Assembly (NCBI GenBank): GCA_027046415.1
Contig: JALTYW010000011.1
Coordinates: forward strand, 1-7,037
Reading direction: 5' to 3'
Source: Sulfurovum sp.
GTDB lineage: Bacteria > Campylobacterota > Campylobacteria > Campylobacterales > Sulfurovaceae
DNA length: 7,037 bases
Position numbers and translations under genes: made by a program. Positions 6,914 through 7,037 of this stretch are shown here, piece by piece. Numbering within the stretch: position 1 is the stretch's first letter; each line of letters starts with the position of its first letter. The notes beneath the pieces are model-generated. The model saw only the letters and a list, made by a program, of their open reading frames with translations, did no database searches and was not told the DNA's origin.

Positions 6914-7037
6914 TCATGATAACTTTAGAGGCTCTTTCCTGAAGATTTCTAACAAGATTTTGTAGAGATCTTCACCTCTGTGATTGAACCTGAACTCACA
7001 CTCTTTGAGGTGTAAATTGAAGTTCTTTTTATCAATC
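6914..7037 (-). mobile_element. IS1595/ISXO2-like insertion sequence, transposase C-terminal end (runs off the right edge)
   Basis: On the minus strand the last 40 codons of a gene are visible, ending with TGA at 6914-6916. The translation contains NFNLHLKECEFRFNHRG followed by LYKILLEIFRKEPL. The HLKECEFRFN-HR segment with a following LYK-LL helix is the typical C-terminal end of IS1595-family (ISXO2-like, DDE) transposases. The catalytic part and the other IS end are outside the window. The transposase stop lies only 8 nt beyond the DUF1656 stop (6905), so the terminal inverted repeat must begin in or near 6906-6930 and probably overlaps the transposase 3' end; GGGTCATGATAAC from 6911 is a candidate, unproven with one end visible. 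Direct repeats cannot be tested. Whether the copy is intact is unknown. Confidence 0.8.

Noticed and set aside
6905..6940. Inverted repeat AGGAAAG (6905-6911) / CTTTCCT (6934-6940) as an operon terminator
   Set aside because: Only a 7-bp stem around a loop of about 22 nt, with no T-run after it; it lies in the presumed IS end, so a terminator call is not supported.
6917..6943. Short plus-strand frame MITLEALS-like after the DUF1656 gene as a start of a HlyD adaptor
   Set aside because: Begins at the ATG at 6916 and stops after eight codons; the region is coding on the minus strand for the transposase end.

Overview
The window looks like a chromosomal segment from a Campylobacterota (epsilonproteobacterial) organism, most likely a Sulfurovum- or Sulfurimonas-like marine sulfur oxidiser. 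This assignment is inference from moderate GC, TATAAT-type -10 boxes with T-rich upstream sequence and no clear -35, tightly packed genes, and the protein families present. No marker gene proves it.

Left part (1-1000, minus strand): a two-gene unit. A conserved protein of unknown function (206 aa, start re-set to an internal ATG with a strong ribosome binding site) is followed after 4 nt by the N-terminus of a membrane-anchored FMN-binding glutamate-synthase-like protein that runs off the left edge. A 176-nt divergent intergenic region (1001-1176) carries one promoter for each direction.

Centre and right (1177-6905, plus strand): a compact operon of five genes whose junctions overlap or nearly touch (4-nt overlap, 6-nt gap, 1-nt overlap, 8-nt overlap). 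In order: an AI-2E/PerM-family membrane protein interrupted by an in-frame amber codon, a six-helix potassium-channel-like protein with a TLGYGD filter, a FUSC/AaeB-type inner-membrane exporter, a NodT/OprM-type outer-membrane efflux lipoprotein, and a DUF1656/AaeX-type small membrane protein. The last three are the usual parts of an AaeXAB-like aromatic or organic acid efflux system. The expected HlyD/AaeA periplasmic adaptor is not in the window.

Right edge (6914-7037, minus strand): the C-terminal end of an IS1595/ISXO2-like transposase, whose stop codon lies 8 nt past the DUF1656 stop. An insertion sequence therefore abuts the efflux operon exactly where the adaptor gene would be expected.

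The two points most worth attention are the amber codon at a probable Trp position in the first operon gene and the IS junction that may cut the operon. I found no CRISPR array, tRNA, rRNA or clearly new defence-type system.
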